Assembly (NCBI GenBank): GCA_934394585.1
Contig: CAKRQU010000019.1
Location: forward strand, 1-37,828
Length of the DNA stretch: 37,828 nt
Reading direction: 5' to 3'
Source of the DNA: an uncultured Eubacteriales bacterium
Lineage (GTDB): Bacteria; Bacillota; Clostridia; Oscillospirales; CAG-272
Both the position numbers and the translations under genes were made by a program. Position 1 is the stretch's first letter; the number at the start of each line of letters is the position of its first letter. The notes under the pieces are model-generated. The model had not been told where the DNA came from and ran no database searches. It was given only the letters and a program-made list of their open reading frames with translations. This document shows positions 7,816-16,694 of the stretch, in pieces.

Positions 7816-7844
7816 GTAGAAAATATATTCTCCGAGGTATCCCC

Positions 7845-8051
7845 ATGAGAAAATCAAACGACGAAATGCCGCGCTGCTGTGCTTTCTGCGAAAAAGCCAC
7901 TCCGCTCGAAACCGGCGATATGCTCTGCAAAAAGAAAGGTGTCGTTTCCGACACATATTGCTGCCGCGGATTTAAATTTGACATACTCAAGCACGAACCG
8001 AAAATGAAAAGGGCTCTGCCCGAATTTTCGCCCGTGTATTTAGACGACTGA
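7845..8051 (+). CDS. Small Cys-rich protein of unknown function
   Basis: A 68-residue protein with Cys11, Cys12, Cys15, Cys28, Cys39 and Cys40, arranged as CCAFC, a single Cys, then CC. The pattern suggests metal binding, perhaps a zinc ribbon, but I do not recognise a named family. I prefer the ATG at 7845, five bases after CGAGGT, over an earlier start 39 bases upstream that lies within the promoter region. It ends 14 bases before mutS2 in the same direction, so the two are likely co-transcribed. I recall similar short Cys-rich proteins in gut Clostridia but cannot give a function. Confidence 0.65.
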   Translation: MRKSNDEMPRCCAFCEKATPLETGDMLCKKKGVVSDTYCCRGFKFDILKHEPKMKRALPEFSPVYLDD

Positions 8052-8065
8052 AAAAGGAATTTTTT

Positions 8066-10447
8066 ATGAACAGCTTTGAAAAAGCGATAAAAACGCTGGA
8101 ATTCGATAAAATACGCGCGCTCCTCGCCGAATGTTGCCCGACTGCGGGCGCAAAGGAAGCGGCGCTTTCCCTGATGCCCTCGTGCAGCCGCGACGCGGTG
8201 ATCCGCATGCAGGCGGAAACAGACGCGGCAAAAGCCATGCAGACGGTAAAAGGCATGCCGCCTTTCTGCGGGGTGACGGATATTTCCGCCATGCTCGACC
8301 GCGCGGCAAAGGGAGCCATGCTCACCGTGCGCGAAATTCTGGAGGTTTGCCGCGTGCTGACTGCGGCGCGCGCTCTTTCCGAATACAGAAACCGCGAGCA
8401 GAATGCTCTCGATGAATATTTCGACGCGCTGGCGCAGGACAAGGCGCTCGAAAACAAGATTTCCCGCTCGTTTGACAGCGAGGGAAATCTGAACGATACA
8501 GCCACGGACAAGCTATATGATATCCGCCGCAAAATACGCACGGCGGAAAACCGCGTCCGCGACAGCCTGCAAAGATATATTTCGGGCGAGCATTATTCGA
8601 AATATCTGCAGGAACAGATCATCACCGTCCGCAACGGGCGATTTGTAATCCCCGTAAAGGCGGAATACAAAAACGAAATAAAAGGTCTCGTCCACGATTC
8701 GTCCTCCTCCGGCGCCACGCTATTCATAGAGCCGGTCGGCGTGGTGGAGGCAAATAACGAGCTGCGCATACTGGAACGCGCCGAGGCGGATGAAGAGGAG
8801 CGCTATCTTTTCGAGCTTTCCTCGGATATAGCCGCACGCGCCGCACTCCTTTCGCAAAATCACAGAAACGTGACGACGCTCGCGCTGATATTCGCAAAAA
8901 GCCAGCTTTCTTTCCGCTACGACGGCGTATCGCCGAAAATAAGCGAAAAAAGCATCGTCCGCCTGAAAAACGCGCGCCATCCGCTGATATCGAAAGACAC
9001 CGTCGTGCCGATAAATATTTCACTCGGCGAAGATTTCGATTGCCTCGTGATAACGGGACCGAATACGGGCGGCAAAACCGTTTCGATAAAAACCTTCGGT
9101 CTTTTCGTGATGATGACGCAGGCGGGGCTTCATATCCCCGTGGGCAATGACAGCGAAGTGGGCATATTCGAAGAGGTTTTCGCCGACATAGGCGATGAGC
9201 AGAGCATAGAACAGTCGCTTTCCACATTCTCCTCGCACATAGTGAATATCGTCGACATAATGAAAAAAGTCCGCCCGCGCACGATAGCCATTTTCGATGA
9301 GCTTTGCGCCGGCACAGACCCCGTGGAGGGCGCGGCACTCGCCGTTTCCATACTGGAAAACGTGCGCGAAGCCGGTGCGCTCTGCGCCGCGACCACACAT
9401 TATGCCGAGCTGAAAATATATGCGCTCGATACCGACGGGGTATGCAATGCCTCATGCGAATTTGACATATCCACCCTGCGCCCGACATACAGACTGGTCA
9501 CCGGCGCGCCCGGCAAATCAAATGCCTTTGCCATTTCGGGCAGGCTCGGACTTTCCGAAAATATAATCCGCCGTGCCGAAACTTATGTTTCCGGCGAAAG
9601 CAAGCGTTTTGAAAACGCGATAGAGCGGCTGGAACAGAACCGCGTGGAAATGGAAAAACAGAATGCCGAGGCAAAAGCTCTGCTCGCGGAAGTGAAGCGC
9701 AAAAAAGAAGAAACCGACGCTTTCGTCGAGATGCGCGAAAAGGAAGCCGAAAAAGAGCTGGAAAAAGCGCGTGCCGCGGCATCGCGTATGATACAGGGCG
9801 CGAAAGCTTCGAGCGATTTCATCATGGAGCAGATGGAAAAGGTGAAAAAAGAGCGCGAAAGCGAAAATCTCGCCCGCAGTATGGAGGAGGCACGTCGTGC
9901 CATCCGTCTGAAGCTCCGCGAAAATTCCGACATGGTGGACCCCGTGGAGGAAAGATCTTTCGAGGGCTACACGCTGCCGCGTCCGCTGAAAAAAGGCGAC
10001 GAGGTGATACTCATGAATATCCGTCAGAAAGGCGTTCTGCTCGCCGATCCCGATCCCTCGGGCAATGTAATGGTGCAGGCTGGTATCATCAAAACGAAAA
10101 CAAATATAAAAAATCTCATGCTCATCGACGGCGAAACGGTGACGTTCACCGAAAAGGAAAAGAAGAAAAAAGCGAGCGGCAGAGATATTTCCACCGTGGC
10201 AAATTTCTCAGCCGAGCTCGATCTGCGCGGGCAGTACGGCGATGACGCCTGCTTTATGCTCGACAAATATCTCGATGACGCGAAACGCAGCGGCGTAAAA
10301 ACCGTGCGCATCATCCACGGCAAAGGAACGGGCGCGCTGCGCCGCGCCGTGACGGATTTCCTGCGCAAGGATAAAAGAATAGCGAGCGTCCGCCTCGGAA
10401 ACTGGGGCGAAGGCGACACGGGCGTTTCCATAGCGGAACTGAAATAA
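8066..10447 (+). CDS. mutS2: Endonuclease MutS2
   Basis: MutS2 is an ATPase with a nuclease tail that restrains homologous recombination and, in Bacillus, helps rescue collided ribosomes. It is not a mismatch repair protein. The 793-residue product has the MutS-like helical lever (about residues 1-320), the P-loop GPNTGGKT at 331-338, Walker B with TIAIFDELCAGTDP, a long charged coiled coil (about 505-620), and a C-terminal Smr nuclease domain (about 715-793) with LDLRGQ and HGKGTGALR. Length is normal. The start ATG 8066 has AAGGA seven bases upstream. The next gene, rhaB, starts 37 bases later without an obvious promoter, so some transcription may carry into the rhamnose genes. Confidence 0.96.
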   Translation: MNSFEKAIKTLEFDKIRALLAECCPTAGAKEAALSLMPSCSRDAVIRMQAETDAAKAMQTVKGMPPFCGVTDISAMLDRAAKGAMLTVREILEVCRVLTAARALSEYRNREQNALDEYFDALAQDKALENKISRSFDSEGNLNDTATDKLYDIRRKIRTAENRVRDSLQRYISGEHYSKYLQEQIITVRNGRFVIPVKAEYKNEIKGLVHDSSSSGATLFIEPVGVVEANNELRILERAEADEEERYLFELSSDIAARAALLSQNHRNVTTLALIFAKSQLSFRYDGVSPKISEKSIVRLKNARHPLISKDTVVPINISLGEDFDCLVITGPNTGGKTVSIKTFGLFVMMTQAGLHIPVGNDSEVGIFEEVFADIGDEQSIEQSLSTFSSHIVNIVDIMKKVRPRTIAIFDELCAGTDPVEGAALAVSILENVREAGALCAATTHYAELKIYALDTDGVCNASCEFDISTLRPTYRLVTGAPGKSNAFAISGRLGLSENIIRRAETYVSGESKRFENAIERLEQNRVEMEKQNAEAKALLAEVKRKKEETDAFVEMREKEAEKELEKARAAASRMIQGAKASSDFIMEQMEKVKKERESENLARSMEEARRAIRLKLRENSDMVDPVEERSFEGYTLPRPLKKGDEVILMNIRQKGVLLADPDPSGNVMVQAGIIKTKTNIKNLMLIDGETVTFTEKEKKKKASGRDISTVANFSAELDLRGQYGDDACFMLDKYLDDAKRSGVKTVRIIHGKGTGALRRAVTDFLRKDKRIASVRLGNWGEGDTGVSIAELK

Positions 10448-10484
10448 AAAACGAAAAATTTTAAATTCTGAAAGGAAATACATC

Positions 10485-11960
10485 ATGAAAAAACTGAAAA
10501 CGCTTGCCTTGGACCTCGGCGCTTCAAACGGCAGAGGCATAATCGGCGGCTTTGACGGCAACAAAATCACGCTCGAGGAGGTTCACCGCTTTCCCAATGA
10601 ACCCGTGATGACAAACGGGCAATTCACATGGGATATACTCCGCATTTTCCACGAGATAAAAGCCGCCCTGCGCAAATGCGCGCTCGGTGAAAACAAAGAT
10701 ATCGCCTCCATCGGTATCGACACATGGGGCGTGGATTTCGGTCTGCTCGACAAAAACGGACATCTGCTCGGCAATCCCGTGCATTACCGCGACGCGCGCA
10801 ACGACGGCATGGTGGAATACGCTTTCCGCACGATGCCGCGTGAAAAGCTTTACGACATTACGGGAATACAGTTTATAGATTTCAATACGCTTTTTCAGCT
10901 TCTCGCCGTGCAGAAAGACAGCCCCGAAATTCTCTCCGCGGCAAAAGATATGCTTTTTATCCCCGATCTGCTCGCATATTTCCTCACGGGCAAAAAGCAG
11001 ACGGAATATACCATCGCTTCCACAGGTCAGCTGCTTGACGCGAAAACAGGCAAATGGAGTGAGGAAATAATAAAGACATTCGGGCTTCCCCGCGGCATTT
11101 TCGGCGATATAGTCGCTCCCGGCACGGTATGCGGCACGCTCCTGCCGCAGGTAAAGGAAGAAGTCGGCGCCCTCTCGGCAAAGGTCGTATCAGTCGCCGC
11201 TCACGATACGGGCAGCGCCGTGGTTTCCGTACCCGCCGCTACGGACAAATTCATTTTCATCAGCTCCGGCACATGGTCGATAATGGGAACGGAAACAAAA
11301 TCCCCCGTAGTCACCGCTGCTTCGCAGAAACATAATTTCACAAACGAAGGCGGCTACGGCAATACGATACGTTTTTCCAAAAACATCACGGGACTCTGGC
11401 TCGAGCAGGAATCCAGACGCCAGTGGGAACGCGAAGGCAAAAAATTCACCTATCCCGAGCTTACGGCTCTCGCACGCGAGGCGGCTCCTCTGCGCAGCTT
11501 CATCGATCCCGATGACGCACGTTTTTCCACCCCCGGCAATCTGCCGAAAAGAATAGCGGAATACTGCGCCGAAACAAATCAGCCCATCCCCGAAACGAAA
11601 GGCGAGACAGTGCGCTGCATACTCGAAAGCATCGCCATGAAATATCGCCATACCGTAGACGCGATAGACGAAATGTGCGGCGAAAGAATGCCCGCTGTCA
11701 ATATCGTCGGCGGCGGCACGCAGGAAAAGCTTCTCTCCCGTTACGCGGCAGACGCCTGCGGCAGAGATGTTTACGCGGGTCCCGTAGAGGCTACGGCTCT
11801 CGGCAATATCGCGGCTCAGCTCATCGCCCTCGGCGAGATAAAGGATCTTTCCGAAGCGCGCAAAGTCATAGCAGATTCGTTTGAAATAGAGCATTTCGTT
11901 CCGCAGGACACGGCGGCATGGGATGCGGCTTACGAAAAATTCGTAACTCTTGTAAAGTAA
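10485..11960 (+). CDS. rhaB: Rhamnulokinase RhaB
   Basis: RhaB phosphorylates L-rhamnulose with ATP to L-rhamnulose 1-phosphate, the second cytoplasmic step of rhamnose catabolism. The 491-residue product is a FGGY-family sugar kinase of the same length as the E. coli enzyme. The N-terminal phosphate loop reads LALDLGASNGRG (about residues 7-18), the sugar region includes GIDTWGVDFGLLD, and the C-terminal ATP site contains NIVGGGTQEKLL. Start ATG 10485 has AAAGGAAA upstream. It is followed after 31 bases by rhaA and then a GH78 rhamnosidase, forming a catabolic cluster. No rhamnulose-1-phosphate aldolase, transporter or AraC-type regulator gene is seen next to it. Confidence 0.94.
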   Translation: MKKLKTLALDLGASNGRGIIGGFDGNKITLEEVHRFPNEPVMTNGQFTWDILRIFHEIKAALRKCALGENKDIASIGIDTWGVDFGLLDKNGHLLGNPVHYRDARNDGMVEYAFRTMPREKLYDITGIQFIDFNTLFQLLAVQKDSPEILSAAKDMLFIPDLLAYFLTGKKQTEYTIASTGQLLDAKTGKWSEEIIKTFGLPRGIFGDIVAPGTVCGTLLPQVKEEVGALSAKVVSVAAHDTGSAVVSVPAATDKFIFISSGTWSIMGTETKSPVVTAASQKHNFTNEGGYGNTIRFSKNITGLWLEQESRRQWEREGKKFTYPELTALAREAAPLRSFIDPDDARFSTPGNLPKRIAEYCAETNQPIPETKGETVRCILESIAMKYRHTVDAIDEMCGERMPAVNIVGGGTQEKLLSRYAADACGRDVYAGPVEATALGNIAAQLIALGEIKDLSEARKVIADSFEIEHFVPQDTAAWDAAYEKFVTLVK

Positions 11961-11991
11961 AAAATCAACGATAAAGGAGATTTTAAAAAAT

Positions 11992-13245
11992 ATGAACGCA
12001 GTTTTTGAAAACGCAAAAAAAGTATACGGCGAGCTGGGCGTAGATGTCGAAGCCGCCATGAAAAGGCTCGAGAGCGTGCCTGTTTCCCTGCACTGCTGGC
12101 AGGGCGACGACGTGACGGGTTTTGACCACGACGGACCGCTCACCGGCGGCATACAGACCACGGGAAATTACCCCGGCAAGGCCCGCACGCCCGATGAGCT
12201 TCTCGCGGATATGGACAAAGCCATGTCCCTCTGCCCCGGCAAAAAGAAGCTGAATGTCCATGCATGCTATGCCATTTTTGAAAACGGCGAATTTGCCGAC
12301 AGAGATAAGCTGGAGCCCAAGCATTTCAAAAAATGGGCGCAGTTTGCAAAGGAACGCGGCATGGGTATAGATTTCAATCCCACATTTTTCTCTCATCCCA
12401 TGGCAAAGAACGGACTCACGCTCACCAGCCCCGATGAAGAAGTGCGCCGCTTCTGGATAGAGCACGGCAAAGCCTGCATCCGCATTTCTCAGTATTTCGC
12501 CGAGGAAACGGGAGTTCCCTGCGTGATGAATATCTGGATAGGCGACGGTTTCAAAGATGTCCCCGCCGACAGAATGGGTCCGCGCGAGCGCTACAAGGAT
12601 TCCATAGAGCAGATTCTTTCCGAGCCTTTTGACAGAAGCAAAGTAAAGCCCTGCGTGGAATCGAAAGTATTCGGCATAGGTGTGGAAGCATACACCGCCG
12701 GTTCCGCGGAATTCACGCTCATGTTCGCAGCCACCCACGAGGGTTGCCTGCCGCTGATGGATAACGGACATTATCACCCCACCGAAGTCGTTTCCGACAA
12801 AATCCCCGCTCTGCTCTGCTATTTCCCCGAGATAGCTCTGCATATCACGCGCGGCATCCGCTGGGATTCCGACCATGTTCTCGTTTTCGATGACGAAACA
12901 AAAGAGATGGCAAAGGAAATAGTGCGCTGCAATGCGCTCGACCGCGTATATATGGCTCTTGACTATTTCGACGCAAGCATAAACAGAATAGCCGCATGGA
13001 CCGTGGGATTCCGCAGCTGGCAGAAAGCCCTGCTCAATGCTCTGCTCCTGCCGAATGAAAAGCTGAAAGCTCTGCAGGACGCAGGCAATTACACCGAGCT
13101 TCTCGTAATGCAGGAAGCCGTAAAGACGCTTCCTTTCGAAGCCGTATGGAATGAATACTGTGCGCGCTTCGGTCTGGACGGCGGCTACGGCTGGTATGAC
13201 GAAGTAAAGAAATACGAACGCGAGGTTCTCGCAAACAGAAAATAA
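11992..13245 (+). CDS. rhaA: L-rhamnose isomerase RhaA
   Basis: RhaA interconverts L-rhamnose and L-rhamnulose with Mn or other divalent metal, the first step of the pathway. At 417 residues it matches the E. coli enzyme (419). Recognisable are the N-terminal SLHCWQGDDVTGFD segment, the GGIQTTGNYPGKAR stretch and the metal-site region around ALHITRGIRWDSDHV. The start is the ATG at 11992, with AAAGGAGA about 13 bases upstream. The gene lies between rhaB and the rhamnosidase with short gaps (31 and 21 bases), so the three are almost certainly one operon. Confidence 0.96.
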   Translation: MNAVFENAKKVYGELGVDVEAAMKRLESVPVSLHCWQGDDVTGFDHDGPLTGGIQTTGNYPGKARTPDELLADMDKAMSLCPGKKKLNVHACYAIFENGEFADRDKLEPKHFKKWAQFAKERGMGIDFNPTFFSHPMAKNGLTLTSPDEEVRRFWIEHGKACIRISQYFAEETGVPCVMNIWIGDGFKDVPADRMGPRERYKDSIEQILSEPFDRSKVKPCVESKVFGIGVEAYTAGSAEFTLMFAATHEGCLPLMDNGHYHPTEVVSDKIPALLCYFPEIALHITRGIRWDSDHVLVFDDETKEMAKEIVRCNALDRVYMALDYFDASINRIAAWTVGFRSWQKALLNALLLPNEKLKALQDAGNYTELLVMQEAVKTLPFEAVWNEYCARFGLDGGYGWYDEVKKYEREVLANRK

Positions 13246-13266
13246 AATTTTTACGGGGAAAATATC

Positions 13267-16236
13267 ATGAAAGAAATTTTCACTCCCACGGCGCAAAAGT
13301 ATGAGGGTGCCCTCTCCTTTTCTCCCGATACGAAAAGAATCTGCGCGGGCACGGATGTACCCTACCGATGGTATATTTTCCGTCACGGCTTTTTTGCGGA
13401 GCATTTCGACCGCGCGATAATGCTGCTCGATGCGAAATATTATGCCGAGGTTTTCATAAACGGCAGAGTGGCGGCGCAGTATATCACGCGCGGCTACGAT
13501 TTTGACAAGCATTACGATGTGCTCGATGTGACGCCTTTTGTGCGCGGGGGCGAAAACAGTATTGCCGTACTCACGCACGGTTTCCGCGGAGAAAGCCCGC
13601 ATGATTTCGCGCTCGAAATCCGCCTTTGCGGTATCGGCGGCGAAAAGCTCGTGCGCACCTCGTCCGAATGGAAATTTTCCACATACCCCGCGCTGGCGGA
13701 CAGATGCCACTTTTTCATCACGAGTTTCGGCGATGAAGAGGTTTTCGATGCGCGCATCGCAGACAGGCATATATTCGATTTCGGCTATGATGACGGCGCA
13801 TGGCAGCATGCCACGGAGGTAACGGGCGATTACAATCTCATTCAGAGCGAGCTGAAGCCGCAGAGGATAAAGCCTACCGCGCCCGAAAAGCTCTGCGCGC
13901 TGGAAATATTCCGCCGCCGCAGAGGATATGATTTTCATCTCGCTCCCGCAGGCAGATTTGTCATCGCTTTCATGACGGAAATGACGGCAGAAAAAGATAC
14001 CGATGTGCTTTTCCGCTTTACCACGGGCGATCATCATCTTTTCCTCGACGGCGAAGAGGTCCCTTCGGGAGAAAATGTGAAAATCACCGCGGGCGCGCAC
14101 AAGCTGTCTTTCTATCTGCTGTCGTTTACCCCGCCCGAGCCGGAATTTCTCGCGGAAACGGACGGCGAGCTTTCTTTCTCATCCGTTTTCTTTGAGGGAG
14201 CAAAGTGGTGTCGCCTCGCCACGCCTGCCGCCGCGGTGGAATACCCGTGGAACGAATCTCCGCTGAATGTAGCTGTCCCCGATGAGATAATCGCCGCCGT
14301 AAAGGCGCGTACCATGAGCGATATCGCGCCGGATACGCGTGAAAAGCTCACCCCTGCCACGGAAAAGGCGCCTTCTCACCTGCATACGATAAAAATCCGC
14401 GAGCCGCTCCTCGCAGAAGGCGGCTTTACGCATGAGCGCATAGACGCAGCCACGCCACGCGGGCGCACGGATATCCCGTCGCCGTATATAAACGCTTCCG
14501 CTTTTGAAAAAGGAAGCGGCGCGATGACCGTGACTCCGCCCGAAAATGCGGACGGCGTATGCTTTATATTTGATTTCGGCATGGAGCGCACGGGGCTTCT
14601 GCGATTTGAAGTAAATGCGCCGGAGGGCACGAAAATAGAGCTTCACGGCTTTGAGCTTATTTCCGACGCCGGCATAAATTACATGGGCACGCAAAATACC
14701 ATGACATATATCTGCCGCGAAGGCATGCAGGATTATACAGCCCATGTGCGCCGCGGATTTCGCTATGTCGCGGTGTATGTTTCGGAATTTGCCTCCGATG
14801 TGGTATTTTCTCATTTCGATATAGTGGATATGCGATATGATTGCAATACGCCGGTGCCTTTCCGCTCCGATGATGCGGCGCTGGATACGGCTTTTGATAT
14901 GTCGCTCGAAACGGCATGGCTCTGCATGCCCGAATGTTATGTGGATTGCCCGGGATACGAGCAATCGATATGGGTAGGCGACGCGCGCATCACAGCGCAG
15001 ACAAATATGCTGAATTTCGGCGAATATGACTTTGATAAATATTTCCTGCGCATAGTGGGCGAAAGCCTTGACGAGCCTTTTCAGAGTATACAATGGCAAA
15101 ATAAGCTTTTCGATTCCACAGGCAGATATTTTACTTTCGGCGCATTTCCGCGCTTCCCGCGCGGCGGACTTCCCGCATGGTCATTCCAGTGGCTTTTGCA
15201 GACATACGACCATTATATGGCGACGGGAGATATCGAAAATCTGCGATATAATTTCCGCCATGTATGCATTCAGCTCGAAAACTGCTTCATGCTCACAAAC
15301 AGCCGCGGTCTGCTGGAAGTCCGCGGGGCATGGAATCTGATAGAATGGGCATACAACGACCTTTCCATGTACGGCGAAGTGATAGGCAATAATGCCATGC
15401 TGGTGCATTGCCTGAAACGTGCCGCCGATATGGCAAAAATCCTCGGCGAAAACGAAAAAGCCGCGCTTTTCGCAAAAAAAGCCGGACTTTATACCGAGGC
15501 GATAAACAGATACGGCTGGGATGAAGAAAAGCAGGCATATACTGATACTGTCCGCGATATGTATTCATATGAACATTATCTGGAATTTTACGAGAAAAAG
15601 GGCAGAAAGCCCATTCCCTACGAAACTTATATAAAGCAGAAGCGCGTTGGCGTACAGACAAATACGCTCGTATATCTCGCGGGCATCATGCCGAAAGAAC
15701 GCGAGGAAAGCGCGATGCGTTTTCTCGTGGACAATCTCGACAAAGGTACATTTGTCGCGGGCACACCGGCACGCAAAACCATAGGTTATCCCACCGAAAA
15801 GGAAGCGCCCGGCGGATATGTACATATAGGCTCGCCTTTCTTCCTTTTCTTTGCTTACGATGCCGCATGTAAATACGGCAGACACGATCTGATGCTGAAA
15901 TCCATCCGCCGCGAATGGGAAACCATGGCGGCGCACGGCACAAATACCAGCTGGGAAGGTTTCGGCGCGGGCAAGACATGGACGCGCAGCATAGCGCACG
16001 GCTGGTCTGCCTCGCCCGCAATATATCTGCAAAGTGAAATTCTCGGCATAAAGCCGCTGGAGGCAGGCTACAGGAAATTTACCGTGGTTCCTCACAGCGA
16101 TGAAAAGCTGACGAAGGCGCACGGCGCGGTTTATACGCCTTTCGGCAGAATAGAAGTAAGCTGGGAAAAGAAAAACGGGGATTATGATATAAAAATCTCC
16201 GCCCCCGCCGAATGCGAATATATCTCAAAAATATAA
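13267..16236 (+). CDS. GH78 family alpha-L-rhamnosidase, cytoplasmic
   Basis: The 989-residue protein fits glycoside hydrolase family 78, which releases terminal L-rhamnose from glycosides and polysaccharides by inversion. N-terminal beta-sandwich domains (about 1-480) precede an (alpha/alpha)6 barrel (about 500-900) and a C-terminal beta domain with the GAVYTPFGRIEVSWE segment. The likely general acid is Glu565 in the DCPGYEQSIWVGDAR motif; Glu897 in TNTSWEGFG is the likely base partner. No signal peptide is present, so the enzyme should act on imported rhamnosides. The released sugar would feed RhaA and RhaB, encoded just upstream (21-base gap). GGGGAAAATATC precedes the ATG. No terminator hairpin is obvious after the stop. 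Substrate preference cannot be read from the sequence. Confidence 0.9.
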   Translation: MKEIFTPTAQKYEGALSFSPDTKRICAGTDVPYRWYIFRHGFFAEHFDRAIMLLDAKYYAEVFINGRVAAQYITRGYDFDKHYDVLDVTPFVRGGENSIAVLTHGFRGESPHDFALEIRLCGIGGEKLVRTSSEWKFSTYPALADRCHFFITSFGDEEVFDARIADRHIFDFGYDDGAWQHATEVTGDYNLIQSELKPQRIKPTAPEKLCALEIFRRRRGYDFHLAPAGRFVIAFMTEMTAEKDTDVLFRFTTGDHHLFLDGEEVPSGENVKITAGAHKLSFYLLSFTPPEPEFLAETDGELSFSSVFFEGAKWCRLATPAAAVEYPWNESPLNVAVPDEIIAAVKARTMSDIAPDTREKLTPATEKAPSHLHTIKIREPLLAEGGFTHERIDAATPRGRTDIPSPYINASAFEKGSGAMTVTPPENADGVCFIFDFGMERTGLLRFEVNAPEGTKIELHGFELISDAGINYMGTQNTMTYICREGMQDYTAHVRRGFRYVAVYVSEFASDVVFSHFDIVDMRYDCNTPVPFRSDDAALDTAFDMSLETAWLCMPECYVDCPGYEQSIWVGDARITAQTNMLNFGEYDFDKYFLRIVGESLDEPFQSIQWQNKLFDSTGRYFTFGAFPRFPRGGLPAWSFQWLLQTYDHYMATGDIENLRYNFRHVCIQLENCFMLTNSRGLLEVRGAWNLIEWAYNDLSMYGEVIGNNAMLVHCLKRAADMAKILGENEKAALFAKKAGLYTEAINRYGWDEEKQAYTDTVRDMYSYEHYLEFYEKKGRKPIPYETYIKQKRVGVQTNTLVYLAGIMPKEREESAMRFLVDNLDKGTFVAGTPARKTIGYPTEKEAPGGYVHIGSPFFLFFAYDAACKYGRHDLMLKSIRREWETMAAHGTNTSWEGFGAGKTWTRSIAHGWSASPAIYLQSEILGIKPLEAGYRKFTVVPHSDEKLTKAHGAVYTPFGRIEVSWEKKNGDYDIKISAPAECEYISKI

Positions 16237-16305
16237 AGCAAAAACCACCCGCGGCACCACCGATATCCGATTCAGTAATTGCTACATAGGAAATCCGTAA
16301 AACTA

Positions 16306-16334
16306 TTGACTTTGGATAAAAAATATGATATAAT
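16306..16334 (+). promoter_or_regulatory. Near-consensus promoter of a short transcript
   Basis: TTGACT (16306-16311), a 17-base spacer and TATAAT (16329-16334). This is among the best promoters in the window. Transcription would start near 16341 and end at the terminator at 16488-16530, giving an RNA of about 185 bases. Confidence 0.75.
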
Positions 16335-16390
16335 AAAATTGAAGATATTTTATGTGTGCCTGACACCGAAAATGATTGGAGGTTAACATC

Positions 16391-16495
16391 GTGCCTCGTT
16401 TTACCTATACTCTGTCCGGCGTATGTCGCAAATGCTTTTGGTGCAGTCCCCTGTTATGGAGAGGGCGAATCAAAGTCGTTCACATTGGCGCATAA
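16391..16495 (+). CDS. Possible 34-residue Cys-rich peptide or leader ORF
   Basis: A GTG at 16391 follows a perfect GGAGG by eight bases and opens a 34-codon frame. The peptide is basic and rich in aromatic residues and Cys, with the core GVCRKCFWCSPLLWRGR. It sits alone between a consensus promoter and a terminator. Its stop codon (16493-16495) lies inside the 5' arm of the terminator stem, so a ribosome reaching the stop would cover the hairpin. That geometry fits either a free small peptide or a translated leader that governs read-through into the gene at 16695. A small structured RNA with no coding role is the alternative; I could not match it to a known RNA family. An overlapping frame from 16356 runs through the terminator and is less likely. 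Confidence 0.4.
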   Translation: MPRFTYTLSGVCRKCFWCSPLLWRGRIKVVHIGA

Positions 16496-16530
16496 GTCGG
16501 ACCGGAAATTATCGGCTTATGCGCTTTTTA
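16488..16530 (+). terminator. Intrinsic terminator of the short transcript
   Basis: GCGCATAAG (16488-16496) pairs perfectly with CTTATGCGC (16516-16524), enclosing an inner CCG/CGG pair, and is followed by TTTTT. Confidence 0.85.
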
Positions 16531-16599
16531 CTATCATTTTCACCTGACCAAGCAGGAATGTGAAAAATGTGATTTTTGCAAAAGCACCGCGGCATATCG

Positions 16600-16628
16600 A
16601 TATTTTTGTATAACTTCTGTACTATAAT
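16600..16628 (+). promoter_or_regulatory. Weak promoter of the secreted-protein gene
   Basis: TATAAT at 16623-16628 lies 66 bases before the ATG at 16695. The -35 position (16600-16605, ATATTT) is a poor match, so this promoter may need an activator or may depend on read-through from 16306. Confidence 0.45.
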
Positions 16629-16694
16629 ATCATACTCTCTGAGTAAAATGAAGTTTCACACATTTCTGCGGATTATGCGAAAGGAGCTGAAGAT

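Larger units (their letters stand above)
16237..16694 (+). other. 458-bp intergenic stretch holding a short transcription unit
   Basis: Between the rhamnosidase and the next gene are a consensus promoter (16306-16334), a 34-codon ORF with its own ribosome binding site, an intrinsic terminator (16488-16530), and a second -10 box before 16695. Base composition changes here from the GC-rich left side to the AT-rich right side. Confidence 0.6.

Noticed and set aside
11983..14100. 705-codon open frame on the minus strand opposite rhaA and the rhamnosidase
   Set aside because: It lies wholly antisense to two genes with clear family motifs, has no ribosome binding site or recognisable domain, and reflects the GC-rich third positions of the real genes.
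16356..16547. 63-codon frame overlapping the short transcription unit
   Set aside because: It runs through the terminator hairpin and lacks a ribosome binding site; the 34-codon frame from 16391 has GGAGG at proper spacing.
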